A stretch of 58,228 nt of DNA from Rhizobium sp. (lineage in GTDB: Bacteria > Pseudomonadota > Alphaproteobacteria > Rhizobiales > Rhizobiaceae): the NCBI GenBank assembly GCA_027533385.1, contig JAPZUE010000060.1, positions 1 through 58,228 on the forward strand. The letters run 5' to 3'. The position numbers were made by a program, and so were the translations under genes. Under the pieces are notes generated by a model that had not been told where the DNA came from, searched no databases, and saw only the letters and a list, made by a program, of their open reading frames with translations. Numbering within the stretch: the first letter of the stretch is position 1; each line of letters starts with the position of its first letter. Below, piece by piece: positions 17,115 to 26,214 of this stretch.

Positions 17115-19019
17115 TTACTGCTTCATCCACATCTGCTGGGTGACGCCGAGACCGATACCGCGCGTGATGTCATCCTCGATCAGGCCATCACGCATGTTCT
17201 TGAAGTCGTTCTTCGCAATCGCGATGGCCGGGGATTCACCCACGATCCCGATGACCCAACCCTGACGGACGAAGGTGTCGATCAGCTGGTTCAGAGCTGC
17301 GTCGGCGGCTTCGCGGTTCGGAGCCTTGGAGGCGGCATCCCAACCTTCGAAGATCTTGCGGATCGGATGATCGGCCGGCGGCTCGATGCCCGACGCGCCC
17401 TTGGTCGAGTACCAGATGTAATACTGGTTGGCGTAGCTGTCGTTGCCCATCATGATGCGTGGGTCAGCCGCCACGACCGACAGGCGGTCGAAGGGATACC
17501 ACTGCATCTGGAACTCGTTGTTGTCGCGGCTCGCATCCCACTGGGTGCGGTCGATCAGACGCGGCAGGAGCTCGATACCGATCTGCTTGAAGTTATCGGC
17601 AACGATTTCCATGGTCTTCGGACCATTGGCATGCTGCATCTCGACCACGATGGACAGACGCTTGCCATCAGAACGGAGGCGGAAACCATCAGCGTCCTTC
17701 TTGTCGAGGCCGATACCATCCAGCAGCTGGTTTGCCTTGTCCGGGTCAAACTCTGCCCAATGGGTCTCAAGTTCGGGATTGAAGTTCGGCGAACCTGTGA
17801 CAGGCGACGCCTGACGGGGCTCGGCGAGACCGGTGAAGACCAGCTCGTTGATCGTCTCACGATCGATCGAGATGCTGAGCGCCTGGCGGAAATCCGCGTT
17901 TTCATAGAGACCACGCAGCACATCGTCCTTGACGTTCAGGTTCGGGACCAGCGACCAGGTCTGGGCCTGGTTCCAGCGATAGACCTTATAGTCACCCTTG
18001 GTCTCGTTTTCCTTGTAGAAGGTGTAGTCCTGCGGCTCGACATAGCGCATCTGCATGTCGATCTGCCCCTGCACGATCATCAGGTTGAAGGCTTCCTGCT
18101 CGCTGAACAGGCGATGCGAGATGCGATCGATATAGGGCAGCTGGTTGCCCGCCTGATCGACGGCATAGTAGTAGGGATTGCGGACCATGGTCACGACTTC
18201 AGCCGGTGCCGGGGTCTCGATCTTCCAGGCGGTGATGACGGGCAGGTTGGGGTTCTGCCACCAGGCCGTCACGGCGCCCTTGGAACCCCACAGGTCCTGC
18301 CACTTCTCTGCACCATACTTGGTGGCCGCAGCCTTCAACTCCTCTTCGGAGACGTAATTGTTGTTGTACTGCTTCAGATAGTGCTTTGGAAACAGGAAGC
18401 TCGGCCGGTCAAGGCTGGGTTCGCCGGTCGAATCCTTGGCCAGGATTTCGAGGAAGTAGACATAGGGCTCCTCAAAGCTGACCTTGAAGGTGCGATCATC
18501 GACGACTTCAAGCTTCATCGGCTTTCCGCCGGGCGCCAGCGTCTGATCGATAGACGGCATGATTTCTTTGTTCAGGAACACGTCGTTATACCAGAATTCG
18601 ACGTCTTCGGTCGTCACCGGATGACCGTCAGACCACTTCAACCCCTTCAGCAGCGTGAAGGTGAAGGTGCGAGCGTCCTCGCTGACGGAGTAGGATTCGA
18701 CATAGCCCGGAACCAGCGACAGCTTGCCGTCAGCCCCTTGCGACCACTTGACCACACGCTCTTCCATAAGCTTGGTCGGACCCCAGCGGTCGCCCGGACC
18801 CTTGTAGGCGCGCTGCCAGTTGCCACCGTACTGACCAACTTCGACGGCAGTGACGACAGTCGGCTTCTCCGGAAGGCGCTGCTCAACGGGCGGCAGCTTG
18901 CCGGCCTTTACCTGCTCCTGGAGCATCGGCGATTCATTGAAGGCCCAGGCCGAACCAGCCAGGCAACACGTCATCAAAATCGAAATCAGTGTCTTTGAAA
19001 TTTTTTCACTTCGCATCAT
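17115..19019 (-). CDS. ABC transporter substrate-binding protein, family 5
   Basis: This periplasmic solute-binding protein of the Opp/Dpp family has 634 residues, with a Sec signal peptide (about 1-26, ending SAWAF). It contains TLLKGLKWSDGHPVTTEDVEFWYND, a typical SBP_bac_5 stretch, and RQALSISIDRETINELVF near the middle. I chose the ATG at 19019 because GGGAGGA stands four bases upstream; an in-frame ATG further upstream lacks a ribosome site. As the first gene of an operon ending with GH105, it most likely binds rhamnogalacturonan-derived or similar oligosaccharides rather than peptides. The promoter region contains two copies of an AT-rich palindrome. Confidence 0.92.
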   Translation of the reverse strand: MMRSEKISKTLISILMTCCLAGSAWAFNESPMLQEQVKAGKLPPVEQRLPEKPTVVTAVEVGQYGGNWQRAYKGPGDRWGPTKLMEERVVKWSQGADGKLSLVPGYVESYSVSEDARTFTFTLLKGLKWSDGHPVTTEDVEFWYNDVFLNKEIMPSIDQTLAPGGKPMKLEVVDDRTFKVSFEEPYVYFLEILAKDSTGEPSLDRPSFLFPKHYLKQYNNNYVSEEELKAAATKYGAEKWQDLWGSKGAVTAWWQNPNLPVITAWKIETPAPAEVVTMVRNPYYYAVDQAGNQLPYIDRISHRLFSEQEAFNLMIVQGQIDMQMRYVEPQDYTFYKENETKGDYKVYRWNQAQTWSLVPNLNVKDDVLRGLYENADFRQALSISIDRETINELVFTGLAEPRQASPVTGSPNFNPELETHWAEFDPDKANQLLDGIGLDKKDADGFRLRSDGKRLSIVVEMQHANGPKTMEIVADNFKQIGIELLPRLIDRTQWDASRDNNEFQMQWYPFDRLSVVAADPRIMMGNDSYANQYYIWYSTKGASGIEPPADHPIRKIFEGWDAASKAPNREAADAALNQLIDTFVRQGWVIGIVGESPAIAIAKNDFKNMRDGLIEDDITRGIGLGVTQQMWMKQ

Positions 19020-19035
19020 TGTATCCTCCCAGATA

Positions 19036-19051
19036 GCGAAAATATTTTCGC
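19036..19051. promoter_or_regulatory. Perfect 16-bp palindrome, likely LacI-family operator
   Basis: GCGAAAATATTTTCGC is fully symmetric and lies 17-32 bases before the start codon of the family 5 binding protein, touching its ribosome-binding region. Binding here could block transcription of the importer/GH105 operon. The LacI gene next to it is the likely regulator. Confidence 0.65.
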
Positions 19052-19113
19052 GCATTTACCCTTGAATGCCTGCGATTTCCAAAGATTTATACAGCGAAAA
19101 GCCAAAATCAAGA

Positions 19114-19129
19114 TAAAAATATTTTCATT
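19114..19129. promoter_or_regulatory. Second AT-rich operator-like site
   Basis: The core AAAATATTTT (19116-19125), with a TTTTC right edge, repeats the centre of the palindrome at 19036. The two centres are 77 bp apart, which would allow looping. It lies between the LacI stop and the binding-protein gene. Confidence 0.5.
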
Positions 19130-19139
19130 TATAACTGAG

Positions 19140-20183
19140 TTAGATTGGCCTCGCACTTTCGCGTTCTATCAATTTGCAGCCCAGCTCTATGCGACAGGGC
19201 GGATGATCTGGGCCGAAGACGGAAAGTCTGTTTTCAAGCGCCTGCAATGACAGCACAGCCATTTCCTGCAGGGGAACTCGGACCGTCGTCAGCGGCGGCC
19301 GGGTCAGGTCTCCGAGAGCCACCCCGTCGAAACCCACGACTGCGATATCCTCAGGCACCCTCACGCCCTGCGCATGCAGAGCCGCAAGCGCACCAACGGC
19401 GAGATTGTCGGAGGCACAGAAGATTGCAGTCACACCCTTCAGCCCAGCCTTGTCGGCAAGCAGCGATGCGACCGCCGCCTCGCCGTCGGCGGGATTGTAG
19501 CCCTGGGCGATGTGAACCCGCCCGAGATCGAGAGGCAGCTGCCGTTCCCGATAGGCATCAAGGAAACCATCGACACGACGGGTGATCGTCCCGCGGCCAC
19601 GCCAGGTCAGATGCAGGATCTGTCGATGCCCCCGCGCCAGCAGCCATTCCGTGGCAAGCCGTGCGGCGTAGCGGTTTCCGGGCGTGACCGTATCGACCGA
19701 CATCGACGGGTCTTCACCATTCAGCAGGACCACCGCGATCCCCGAGGATGCAAGCGCCCTGAGAAGCTTCGGGTTGTCGTCATAGACCAGAATGATGCCA
19801 TCGGCATAAACCGACTTTGCCCCGTCGATGATTTCCTGCGCATTCAGCGTCTCGCCGCCCGAATGGGCGACCACACGGACACCGCGCCGCTCGCATTCTC
19901 GCGTAAGAGCCGTCAGCAGGGTCCAGGAAAAGAGATTGGTATCGACATGCGGAACATTGCCTGGTGGTACCGCCAGATAGACTGTCGATAGAGAGGCGAT
20001 CGAGCCCTTCTGCTGCCGTTTGGCAAGGTAACCGAGACGCCTCGCCGCCTCGAGCACCCGGCTTCGCACCTCCGGGGAAATCGATGCCGTCCCATTCAAA
20101 ACATGGGAGACGGTGCTGAGCGCCACGCCCGCTTCGCGCGATACATCCTTGATTCCGACTTTGGGTCGGTCTGTGCTGTCCAT
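19140..20183 (-). CDS. LacI-family transcriptional regulator
   Basis: This 347-residue protein has an N-terminal LacI HTH (KDVSREAGVALSTVSHVLNG, about residues 12-31) followed by a hinge and a periplasmic-binding-protein-like effector domain. It most likely binds a sugar derived from the oligosaccharides handled by this locus. I placed the start at ATG 20183, because the protein then begins directly before the HTH; the longer frame would run through the neighbouring PHP gene. It is the last gene of the GH28-GH38-PHP operon, 10 bases after the PHP stop, and lies just before the promoter of the family 5 importer operon, which it may control. Confidence 0.92.
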   Translation of the reverse strand: MDSTDRPKVGIKDVSREAGVALSTVSHVLNGTASISPEVRSRVLEAARRLGYLAKRQQKGSIASLSTVYLAVPPGNVPHVDTNLFSWTLLTALTRECERRGVRVVAHSGGETLNAQEIIDGAKSVYADGIILVYDDNPKLLRALASSGIAVVLLNGEDPSMSVDTVTPGNRYAARLATEWLLARGHRQILHLTWRGRGTITRRVDGFLDAYRERQLPLDLGRVHIAQGYNPADGEAAVASLLADKAGLKGVTAIFCASDNLAVGALAALHAQGVRVPEDIAVVGFDGVALGDLTRPPLTTVRVPLQEMAVLSLQALENRLSVFGPDHPPCRIELGCKLIERESARPI

Positions 20184-20193
20184 GGCTTGAGCC

Positions 20194-21426
20194 TCATTCG
20201 GCGTAGAAAGGATTGGTGAACAGGCGCGCCTCCTCGCCATGCCACACCTCGAAACGCAGGAACCGAGCGGAAAGCTTGGTTTCGACAGTGAACCGGCCAG
20301 CCTCCGGCCGGACCGAACCTGTATAGCCCGTTTCATCGACGAAGCGGATCTCATCACCATTGGCGAGCCCTGAGAAGGACACGGCAATCGCGCTTCCCGA
20401 TGGAACACGGGAACCGAAGTCGGGATGCCCGGCACCATAAGGCTCGGCCGTCAGGTCGTGAGGTGAGAATGAAACCACGTTCCTTCCGGCCCTGACCGCC
20501 GAAAGGATATCGGCAATCGAACTGCCGGTCACCCGCAGTCGATTGCTCGGATGCCCGTGACGACGACGGTTCTTCAGGTGGAAATCGCTGCCACCCGTGA
20601 TCGGGATCTGTCGACCCGCCACCAGAAGCTCCTGCCAGAAGGCCAGCGCCTGTGCATTCATCGGGGTCCAAAGCCCGTTCCAGATTTCCAGCGCATCAAA
20701 GGGACCGTCGAAGCCTGACTGCCACTTGCCACCTGCGGAATTCTGGAACGGATGATTGATGACGATGGTCGCCCCGTTGGCCCGCGCCTCGGCCATGCGG
20801 TCCACCACCTCATGCGGGCCACGGCAACGCCAGTCGGCAACCGGCTTCGCAAGCCCTAGGAAATTGGTGTGCCCCCAGAAGGAGGTCAGCTCCATGGCCG
20901 GGATCACGAGAATGCCGGGATCATCGGGCCGGATCGTATTCTGCGAGATCGTATTGTGATCGGTGATCGCCAGGAAATCGAGGCCGCCGGCCCGGGCACG
21001 ATGGATCGCATCGAGCACGGTCACACCGCCATCGGAATGCTCCGAATGGCTGTGCAATTCGCCCACCAGCCAGCGCTGACGTTTGTTGATCAGCCTGATC
21101 TTGAGATCGACCTTGCAGGCAGGACCAATCTTCACGATGCCAAGAACCGCATGCCACGAACCCGGCAACGGCCCGCAATCATAGCCAGGCGTTGCACGAT
21201 CTTCCTCAAGCGTGATGAACCCGCGCTCGGAGCCGCTCCAGCCGCGCATGCGACCGTTCTGAGCCACCCCGAGGTCAATCACGCTGCCACCGCCGCCGAA
21301 GGGGAAATGATAGGCGATCTCGATCCGCTCAATATCGGCGCCGACCTCGAAGGGAATCTCGACGAAGGATTTCTCACCCTCCGGAAAGCTGTCGATGGTC
21401 ACGTTAAATTCCTGGTCGACGCTCAT
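20194..21426 (-). CDS. PHP-domain (CehA/McbA-type) metallohydrolase
   Basis: The 410-residue protein has an N-terminal beta-rich part (1-130), then a PHP metal site: GELHSHSEHSDG (about 138-149), ITDHNTIS (about 170) and WGHTNFLG, ending with GGSDFHLKN. These His and Asp residues normally bind two or three metals for phosphoester or ester hydrolysis. There is no signal peptide. Its start overlaps the GH38 stop (ATGA). The CehA/McbA group includes carbamate-cleaving enzymes, but here a sugar-phosphate or ester substrate seems more likely. Exact activity unknown. Confidence 0.82.
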   Translation of the reverse strand: MSVDQEFNVTIDSFPEGEKSFVEIPFEVGADIERIEIAYHFPFGGGGSVIDLGVAQNGRMRGWSGSERGFITLEEDRATPGYDCGPLPGSWHAVLGIVKIGPACKVDLKIRLINKRQRWLVGELHSHSEHSDGGVTVLDAIHRARAGGLDFLAITDHNTISQNTIRPDDPGILVIPAMELTSFWGHTNFLGLAKPVADWRCRGPHEVVDRMAEARANGATIVINHPFQNSAGGKWQSGFDGPFDALEIWNGLWTPMNAQALAFWQELLVAGRQIPITGGSDFHLKNRRRHGHPSNRLRVTGSSIADILSAVRAGRNVVSFSPHDLTAEPYGAGHPDFGSRVPSGSAIAVSFSGLANGDEIRFVDETGYTGSVRPEAGRFTVETKLSARFLRFEVWHGEEARLFTNPFYAE

Positions 21427-24400
21427 GTGGCGCTCCTCCCCAGTTTCAGGCTGATGATTTCAAAAGGCTTGAAGGCGACCTGCAACGATTGAGGCTGTAG
21501 AGCCAGGCTGCTGATAGGCTCTTCCAGGAGATCGATGAGGGCGGCCTGGGTGAAGTCCGGCGCTAACGCGATCTCGGCAGACCGATGACGCCCGGTCGTT
21601 TCCCAGAGCCGAACCACGATACCATCGCCATCTTCGGCTTCTTTCACGGCCTCGACAGCAATGCCCTCGGTCAGCACATGAAGAAGAGGTGCCATCTTCG
21701 GTGCTGGAGCATCCGAGGCAGTGGCGCCCGCAATCAACCTCAGCGGCAGATTGAAGTCTTCCGCAGCCATGTGCACCACGTCCTTGTCACCGTCATGCAC
21801 CATGAGAGCATAACGGAACCTATGCTCGCCCTGGTCCGCCTCCGGCCAGGGATAGGTCGGAGAGCGCAAGAGCGTGAGCCGGATATCCGTTCCCCGAGCG
21901 TCGTAGCCGTATTTGCTGTCATTGAGGAAGGCGACGCCGAAATCGGGCTCGGTGACATCGACCCAGCGCTGCATCACGCATTCGAAGCGCGCCTTGTCCC
22001 AGGACGTGTTGCGATGCGTCGCCCGCCGCACATGGCCGAACTGGATTTCGGCATCGACGGCAGCGGCATGCAAATCAAGCGGAAAGGCCGTCTTCACCAG
22101 TGTGTTATGCTCGTACCACTCGACAAATGTGTCGAACTCGACCTGTCGTGCATCCGCCTCCAAGGCCACGACCTGCACGATCCGCGAGTTCTCGTAACGC
22201 CATTCGAAGCGGATTGCGGCTCGCATCGGGCCTCGCTCGACGACCTCGGCTTGCACGAGATCGTCGATTTCGAAAACCTGATCTTCGAAATCGGCATCGA
22301 TGTCCCAGGCATCATATTCAGCCGGGCGATCGCGAAAGGCCTGCAGCCGGTTTCCAATCTGGCCGTGCTTGAAAATCGACCGCCCTGTCGCCCGGTCGAG
22401 GAAATGCTCGATCCGCCCCCGATCATTGAACAGGATCTCGACATGCGTATTGGCCAGCCGACGCACAGAGACCTCGAGATCTGACGCATCAGCCGGCACA
22501 TTGGTAACGCTAGCCAGAGGCACAAATGCCAATGGCGGAACTGCTGTGAGACGCACAGCCGGGAGCCGCGCACCATCGGCCCTCACGATCTGCTGCACCG
22601 CCTGATCTTCAAGCAGCGACGAGGCAACGAGACCACCGCGCAATCGACCCGTCGCATTCAGAACCATGCATTCGCCGCGGCCACTCATCTGGTCGGCAAG
22701 CTCTTGTGCCAGAGCGCCGGCCTCAGCGAAGAAAGTCTCGTAGTCGCGATCGCTGTCTTCATAGACCGCACCGATCGAGGATCCGGGCAGGATGTCGTGA
22801 AACTGGTTGAGCATCACGATGTCCCAGAGACGCCGGAGCTGCTGATGCGGATAGCCATAGCCGCTCGCGCGCTTGGCCAGGACCGCCATCAGTTCCAGCT
22901 CCCGAAGCGCAATTTCCGCCAGCCGGTTGAAGCGCTTGTTCTTGGCGACGGAGGTCAGCGTGCCCCGATGGAACTCGAGATAGAACTCGCCGACCCAGGT
23001 CGTATAGCGCTGGGGATTCGCCTTCATCTCGGCGATCAGCCGCTCGAAGAAAGGCCGCATCGCCCCATGCTCGACCTTGGGGCAGCCGGGAATGCCGCGT
23101 TCCATGCGGCGGATGTTGTGCAACATCTCGCGCGTCGGACCACCGCCGCCATCGCCATGGCCGTAAACGAGGAAGAGCTCGCCGCCGATCCGCTGCTGAC
23201 CGTAGCGCTTCCAGGTCCCCATGACATGCGTCGGCTTGAGGTTGGGGCAGTAGGTCGTGCCGATGCTCTTACTGTCATACGGTTGCGTCGTCAGGAAATA
23301 GGCGACCACCTTACTGCCGTCGATGCCCTGCCAGAAGAGCTTTTCCTCGGGCATGCGATTGGTGTCGTTCCAGGAAAGCTTGTGGGTGACGAACGTATCA
23401 AGCCCCGACTTGGCCATCAGCTGCGGCAAGGCGGCCGTATAGCCGAACGTATCCGGCAGCCAGACCATGCGCGGACGGATACCGAAGGTTTCCTGATGAT
23501 AGCGCACACCGTAGAGGATGTGCCGGACCAGCGCCTCGCCGCCGGCGATATTGACATCCGGCTCCAGCCAGAGAGCGCCCTCGATCTCGAACCGGCCAGC
23601 CGAGAACTGGCCACGAATGCGATCGAAGAGCTCGGGATAGTCCTTGCGCAGATAGTCGAGCAGGACGCACTGATTGTACATGAAGCGGTAATCGGGAAAC
23701 TCGTCCATCAGCGAGAGCATTGTCGCCATGGAACGGGCCATCTTCTGCCGCGTCTCCCGCACCCGCCAGAGCCAGGCCACGTCGATATGCGTGTGCCCGG
23801 TCGCAACGACGACAGGCTTTTCCTCGAAGTCGCCGGCCTGATAGATGGCGGAAGCGATCGACCGCGCAGCCTCCAGGGATGCCGCAAACCTCTCCGGATT
23901 GCCCGGTCGCAGATCGATGGCATCGACGGCCTGCTCGACCACCCGCAGAATGAAGTGGCGGCGCGGATCGTTTTCATCCAGCAGCCGCGCCACATCGAGT
24001 GGCACCCGCAGATCGTAATAGACATCCTCGACGTCAGGGTCGTGGCGATGCAGCTTCACCCCAAAGCCGATCTGCCGACGATCCTCGATCGTCCCGGCCT
24101 CGATTAGGATGTCATGGACCTGACCCGCAACCGCATTCAGGCTCAGCGGAAATTCACGGTGGTTTGCGTCACCACCCTGCACGATCCGTCCGTCGACCCG
24201 CACAAGGCATTGCGGATCGCTGCGCCCCATGACATTGCCGAAGGCAGCCTCGATGCGACCGAAGACGCGCGCACCGTCGATGCCGTCTGGCAAGGCAACG
24301 CTGCCCCCGAACCAGTAATACCCGTCCGGTTCGCCCCAGATATGATCACGCCCGACCGGCGTCCAATCTGCGCGATCGGATGCCACCATGGCCGCACGGT

Positions 24401-24509
24401 CACCCGATACCGCCTGCCGATAGACCAGCGGCACCTGAACACCGAGCGGCTGAAAGATGTGCTCGGCCAGGACCGAAAGGAGCTTGTCGAGCTTGCGAAT
24501 GGTCTTCAT
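21423..24509 (-). CDS. Alpha-mannosidase, GH38 family
   Basis: This large (1028 residues) cytoplasmic retaining glycosidase has the GH38 metal-site signature TGHTHIDVAWLW (about residues 237-248) and WLPDTFGY (about 348-355), whose Asp is the nucleophile position. A middle domain with a GSSIGAVYEDSDRDY helix and the long beta-sandwich C-terminal part complete the fold. I prefer ATG 24509, which has AGGAG eight bases upstream, over an in-frame TTG at 24515. It is 22 bases downstream of the GH28-like gene. GH38 enzymes mainly cut alpha-mannosides, so either the imported glycan contains mannose or this member has another alpha-glycoside specificity. Confidence 0.93.
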   Translation of the reverse strand: MKTIRKLDKLLSVLAEHIFQPLGVQVPLVYRQAVSGDRAAMVASDRADWTPVGRDHIWGEPDGYYWFGGSVALPDGIDGARVFGRIEAAFGNVMGRSDPQCLVRVDGRIVQGGDANHREFPLSLNAVAGQVHDILIEAGTIEDRRQIGFGVKLHRHDPDVEDVYYDLRVPLDVARLLDENDPRRHFILRVVEQAVDAIDLRPGNPERFAASLEAARSIASAIYQAGDFEEKPVVVATGHTHIDVAWLWRVRETRQKMARSMATMLSLMDEFPDYRFMYNQCVLLDYLRKDYPELFDRIRGQFSAGRFEIEGALWLEPDVNIAGGEALVRHILYGVRYHQETFGIRPRMVWLPDTFGYTAALPQLMAKSGLDTFVTHKLSWNDTNRMPEEKLFWQGIDGSKVVAYFLTTQPYDSKSIGTTYCPNLKPTHVMGTWKRYGQQRIGGELFLVYGHGDGGGGPTREMLHNIRRMERGIPGCPKVEHGAMRPFFERLIAEMKANPQRYTTWVGEFYLEFHRGTLTSVAKNKRFNRLAEIALRELELMAVLAKRASGYGYPHQQLRRLWDIVMLNQFHDILPGSSIGAVYEDSDRDYETFFAEAGALAQELADQMSGRGECMVLNATGRLRGGLVASSLLEDQAVQQIVRADGARLPAVRLTAVPPLAFVPLASVTNVPADASDLEVSVRRLANTHVEILFNDRGRIEHFLDRATGRSIFKHGQIGNRLQAFRDRPAEYDAWDIDADFEDQVFEIDDLVQAEVVERGPMRAAIRFEWRYENSRIVQVVALEADARQVEFDTFVEWYEHNTLVKTAFPLDLHAAAVDAEIQFGHVRRATHRNTSWDKARFECVMQRWVDVTEPDFGVAFLNDSKYGYDARGTDIRLTLLRSPTYPWPEADQGEHRFRYALMVHDGDKDVVHMAAEDFNLPLRLIAGATASDAPAPKMAPLLHVLTEGIAVEAVKEAEDGDGIVVRLWETTGRHRSAEIALAPDFTQAALIDLLEEPISSLALQPQSLQVAFKPFEIISLKLGRSAT

Positions 24510-24531
24510 GAACAACGCTCCTGCAACAGCT

Positions 24532-25875
24532 TCAGGACCAGACCGGAGCCTGATCCTGCAGGATCACGACCGGCTCGGGATGAAAGCCCTCGGGCAGGGA
24601 ATCGGGGCGGCGCACCTCGACGTCTTCGAGTGCGAGGTTGTGAACGTTGGAGGCGAAAACGCCGGGCATGCCGCCGGGATAGGGCACGAGACCGATCACC
24701 TTGCCATCCTCCCCCCGGACCCAGGCATTGGCACGTCCCGCCGCATCGGGCGAGGGCGCAAGATCGAATTTCGTCGGACGCACATCGTAACGGCAGGCAT
24801 TGAAGCGCCCGGGCTGCTGGCGGATATGGACACGGCGCAGCGTGACATTCCGGATCAACCCCGGTCGATCGGCATAGAGATTGACCGCACCCTCCATCAG
24901 CCCCTGGATATCCTCGAAGAGCACATTCTCGATGACACCGGCGGGCTGCGTGCTGCGACGATCGAGAGCGGTTGCGGTGATCGCCTCCCCCGAGCCCCAG
25001 AAGCCCTCCGGTGTTTCCCGGCATTCGAGCTTGAGGCGCCGGAAGGTCACATTCGCAAGGCGCCCCCCATCGCGCGAAAAAAGACCGAGCGCCCGGTTGC
25101 TATGGGCGATCTCGCAATCTTCGAAGACAATGTTTTCCATATCCGCGAAGCTCTCCGTTCCGAGCTTCAGGGCGCAGCTTTCGCTGATGATCTGGCAGCC
25201 GGAAACCCGGATCTGCCGGCATGCACCAATCGGCGCACCATCGGTCCCGCGGCTTGTCTTCAGCACGACGCCGTCGTCAGCCGTGTCGATCACGCAGTTC
25301 TCGATCGTCACCCGCTCGCAGGCATCGATGACCACTCCGTCGGTATTGGGCATCTTGCGGTCATTGATGATGCTCAAACCTTCAAGGGCGACATCCTTGC
25401 TGCGGATCAGATGAACCGTCCACATGGCAGACAGGCAAATCTTGATGCCTTCGATGCGCACATCGGAACAGCGATCAATGATCAGGGTCCTCGGTCGAAG
25501 GCGCGACGGGATATATGTCCCCATATCCTCCAGCATGCCCTCGATAAAGGACTCACCGGGTGCTTCGATAGAACCAACCCCGTGGATACGGATGGACCGT
25601 GCATCGCGGGCAAGCATCAAAGCGCGATCGGAATCTTCGGCGATAACGTCAACGGTGTTCGAAGCATACTGCGCGTAGTCGGGACTAAAGCGCAGCACGG
25701 CGCCCTCCTCAAGGCAGAGATCCATGCCGCTTGGCAGACGCAAAGCGCCAGTCTGATAAATCCCCTTCGGCAGATGCAGGGCCACCCCCTGCTTCGCCGC
25801 GGCATCCAGCGCCTCCTGCAGAGACTGCCCGTCCCGCATCGAATCGGTAATGAATATTTTTCTTGATTTCGTCAC
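24532..25875 (-). CDS. GH28/pectate-lyase-fold (right-handed beta-helix) protein
   Basis: The 447-residue protein is a parallel beta-helix with GH28 features: the short N-terminal part GVALHLPKGIYQTG, NTDGVVID (about 184) and DTADDGVVLK (DD about 199). GH28 enzymes hydrolyse polygalacturonan or rhamnogalacturonan. The usual GHG and RIK motifs are not there; the matching segments read SESCALKLGTES and RALGLFS, so the catalytic His and substrate-binding residues appear changed. No signal peptide is visible. The start is set at GTG 25875 because GGGAGGAG stands at a good distance; an upstream ATG (25923) would place that Shine-Dalgarno inside the gene. It is first in the GH28-GH38-PHP-LacI operon. 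Confidence 0.82.
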   Translation of the reverse strand: MTKSRKIFITDSMRDGQSLQEALDAAAKQGVALHLPKGIYQTGALRLPSGMDLCLEEGAVLRFSPDYAQYASNTVDVIAEDSDRALMLARDARSIRIHGVGSIEAPGESFIEGMLEDMGTYIPSRLRPRTLIIDRCSDVRIEGIKICLSAMWTVHLIRSKDVALEGLSIINDRKMPNTDGVVIDACERVTIENCVIDTADDGVVLKTSRGTDGAPIGACRQIRVSGCQIISESCALKLGTESFADMENIVFEDCEIAHSNRALGLFSRDGGRLANVTFRRLKLECRETPEGFWGSGEAITATALDRRSTQPAGVIENVLFEDIQGLMEGAVNLYADRPGLIRNVTLRRVHIRQQPGRFNACRYDVRPTKFDLAPSPDAAGRANAWVRGEDGKVIGLVPYPGGMPGVFASNVHNLALEDVEVRRPDSLPEGFHPEPVVILQDQAPVWS

Positions 25876-26214
25876 CGCAAGCTTCTCCTCCCAGGCAGCA
25901 GCATTCGGATAGAAAGCCTGCATACAGGCGCATCTGAATGATATCGGCGTCATATCAATCCGATTTCAGCGCGAAATACAAAATGAAAATATTTTTTCTG
26001 CCGTGATCGATCTCGGGCTGTGACGAGTGTCATAGCCAGAGCGATCAACAGCCGGAAAACCGTGCAGAGCGGAGCGGCGACCCACGGTCACGAGGACGAC
26101 ATGCCCCGGAAAGACAAGTGCGTTCAGACGCCACCTGCAGCATCTGAAAAGGACCGGGAAAATCCGGTCGGGCGCAAGACGGGAGGCCAGAGTCAGAACC
26201 CGGCCCCCTGGCCC
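25876..26214 (-). promoter_or_regulatory. Intergenic promoter region with operator-like site at 25986-25997
   Basis: This 339-bp gap separates the importer/GH2 operon end from the GH28 operon start, both on the minus strand. It contains GAAAATATTTTT at 25986-25997, about 110 bp before the GTG start and matching the palindrome seen at 19036. The rest (26000-26214) shows no convincing gene or strong hairpin. Confidence 0.5.

Noticed and set aside
17088..18998. Long plus-strand open frame of 636 codons opposite the family 5 binding protein
   Set aside because: It is the antisense of a well-supported gene, a common effect in high-GC DNA; its translation has no recognisable domains.
22704..24107. 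Plus-strand open frame of 467 codons opposite GH38
   Set aside because: Antisense of a recognised glycosidase; no start signal or domain.
25851..25865. TGAATATTTTTCTTG as a further operator copy
   Set aside because: It lies inside the GH28-like gene and lacks the symmetric AAATATTT core.
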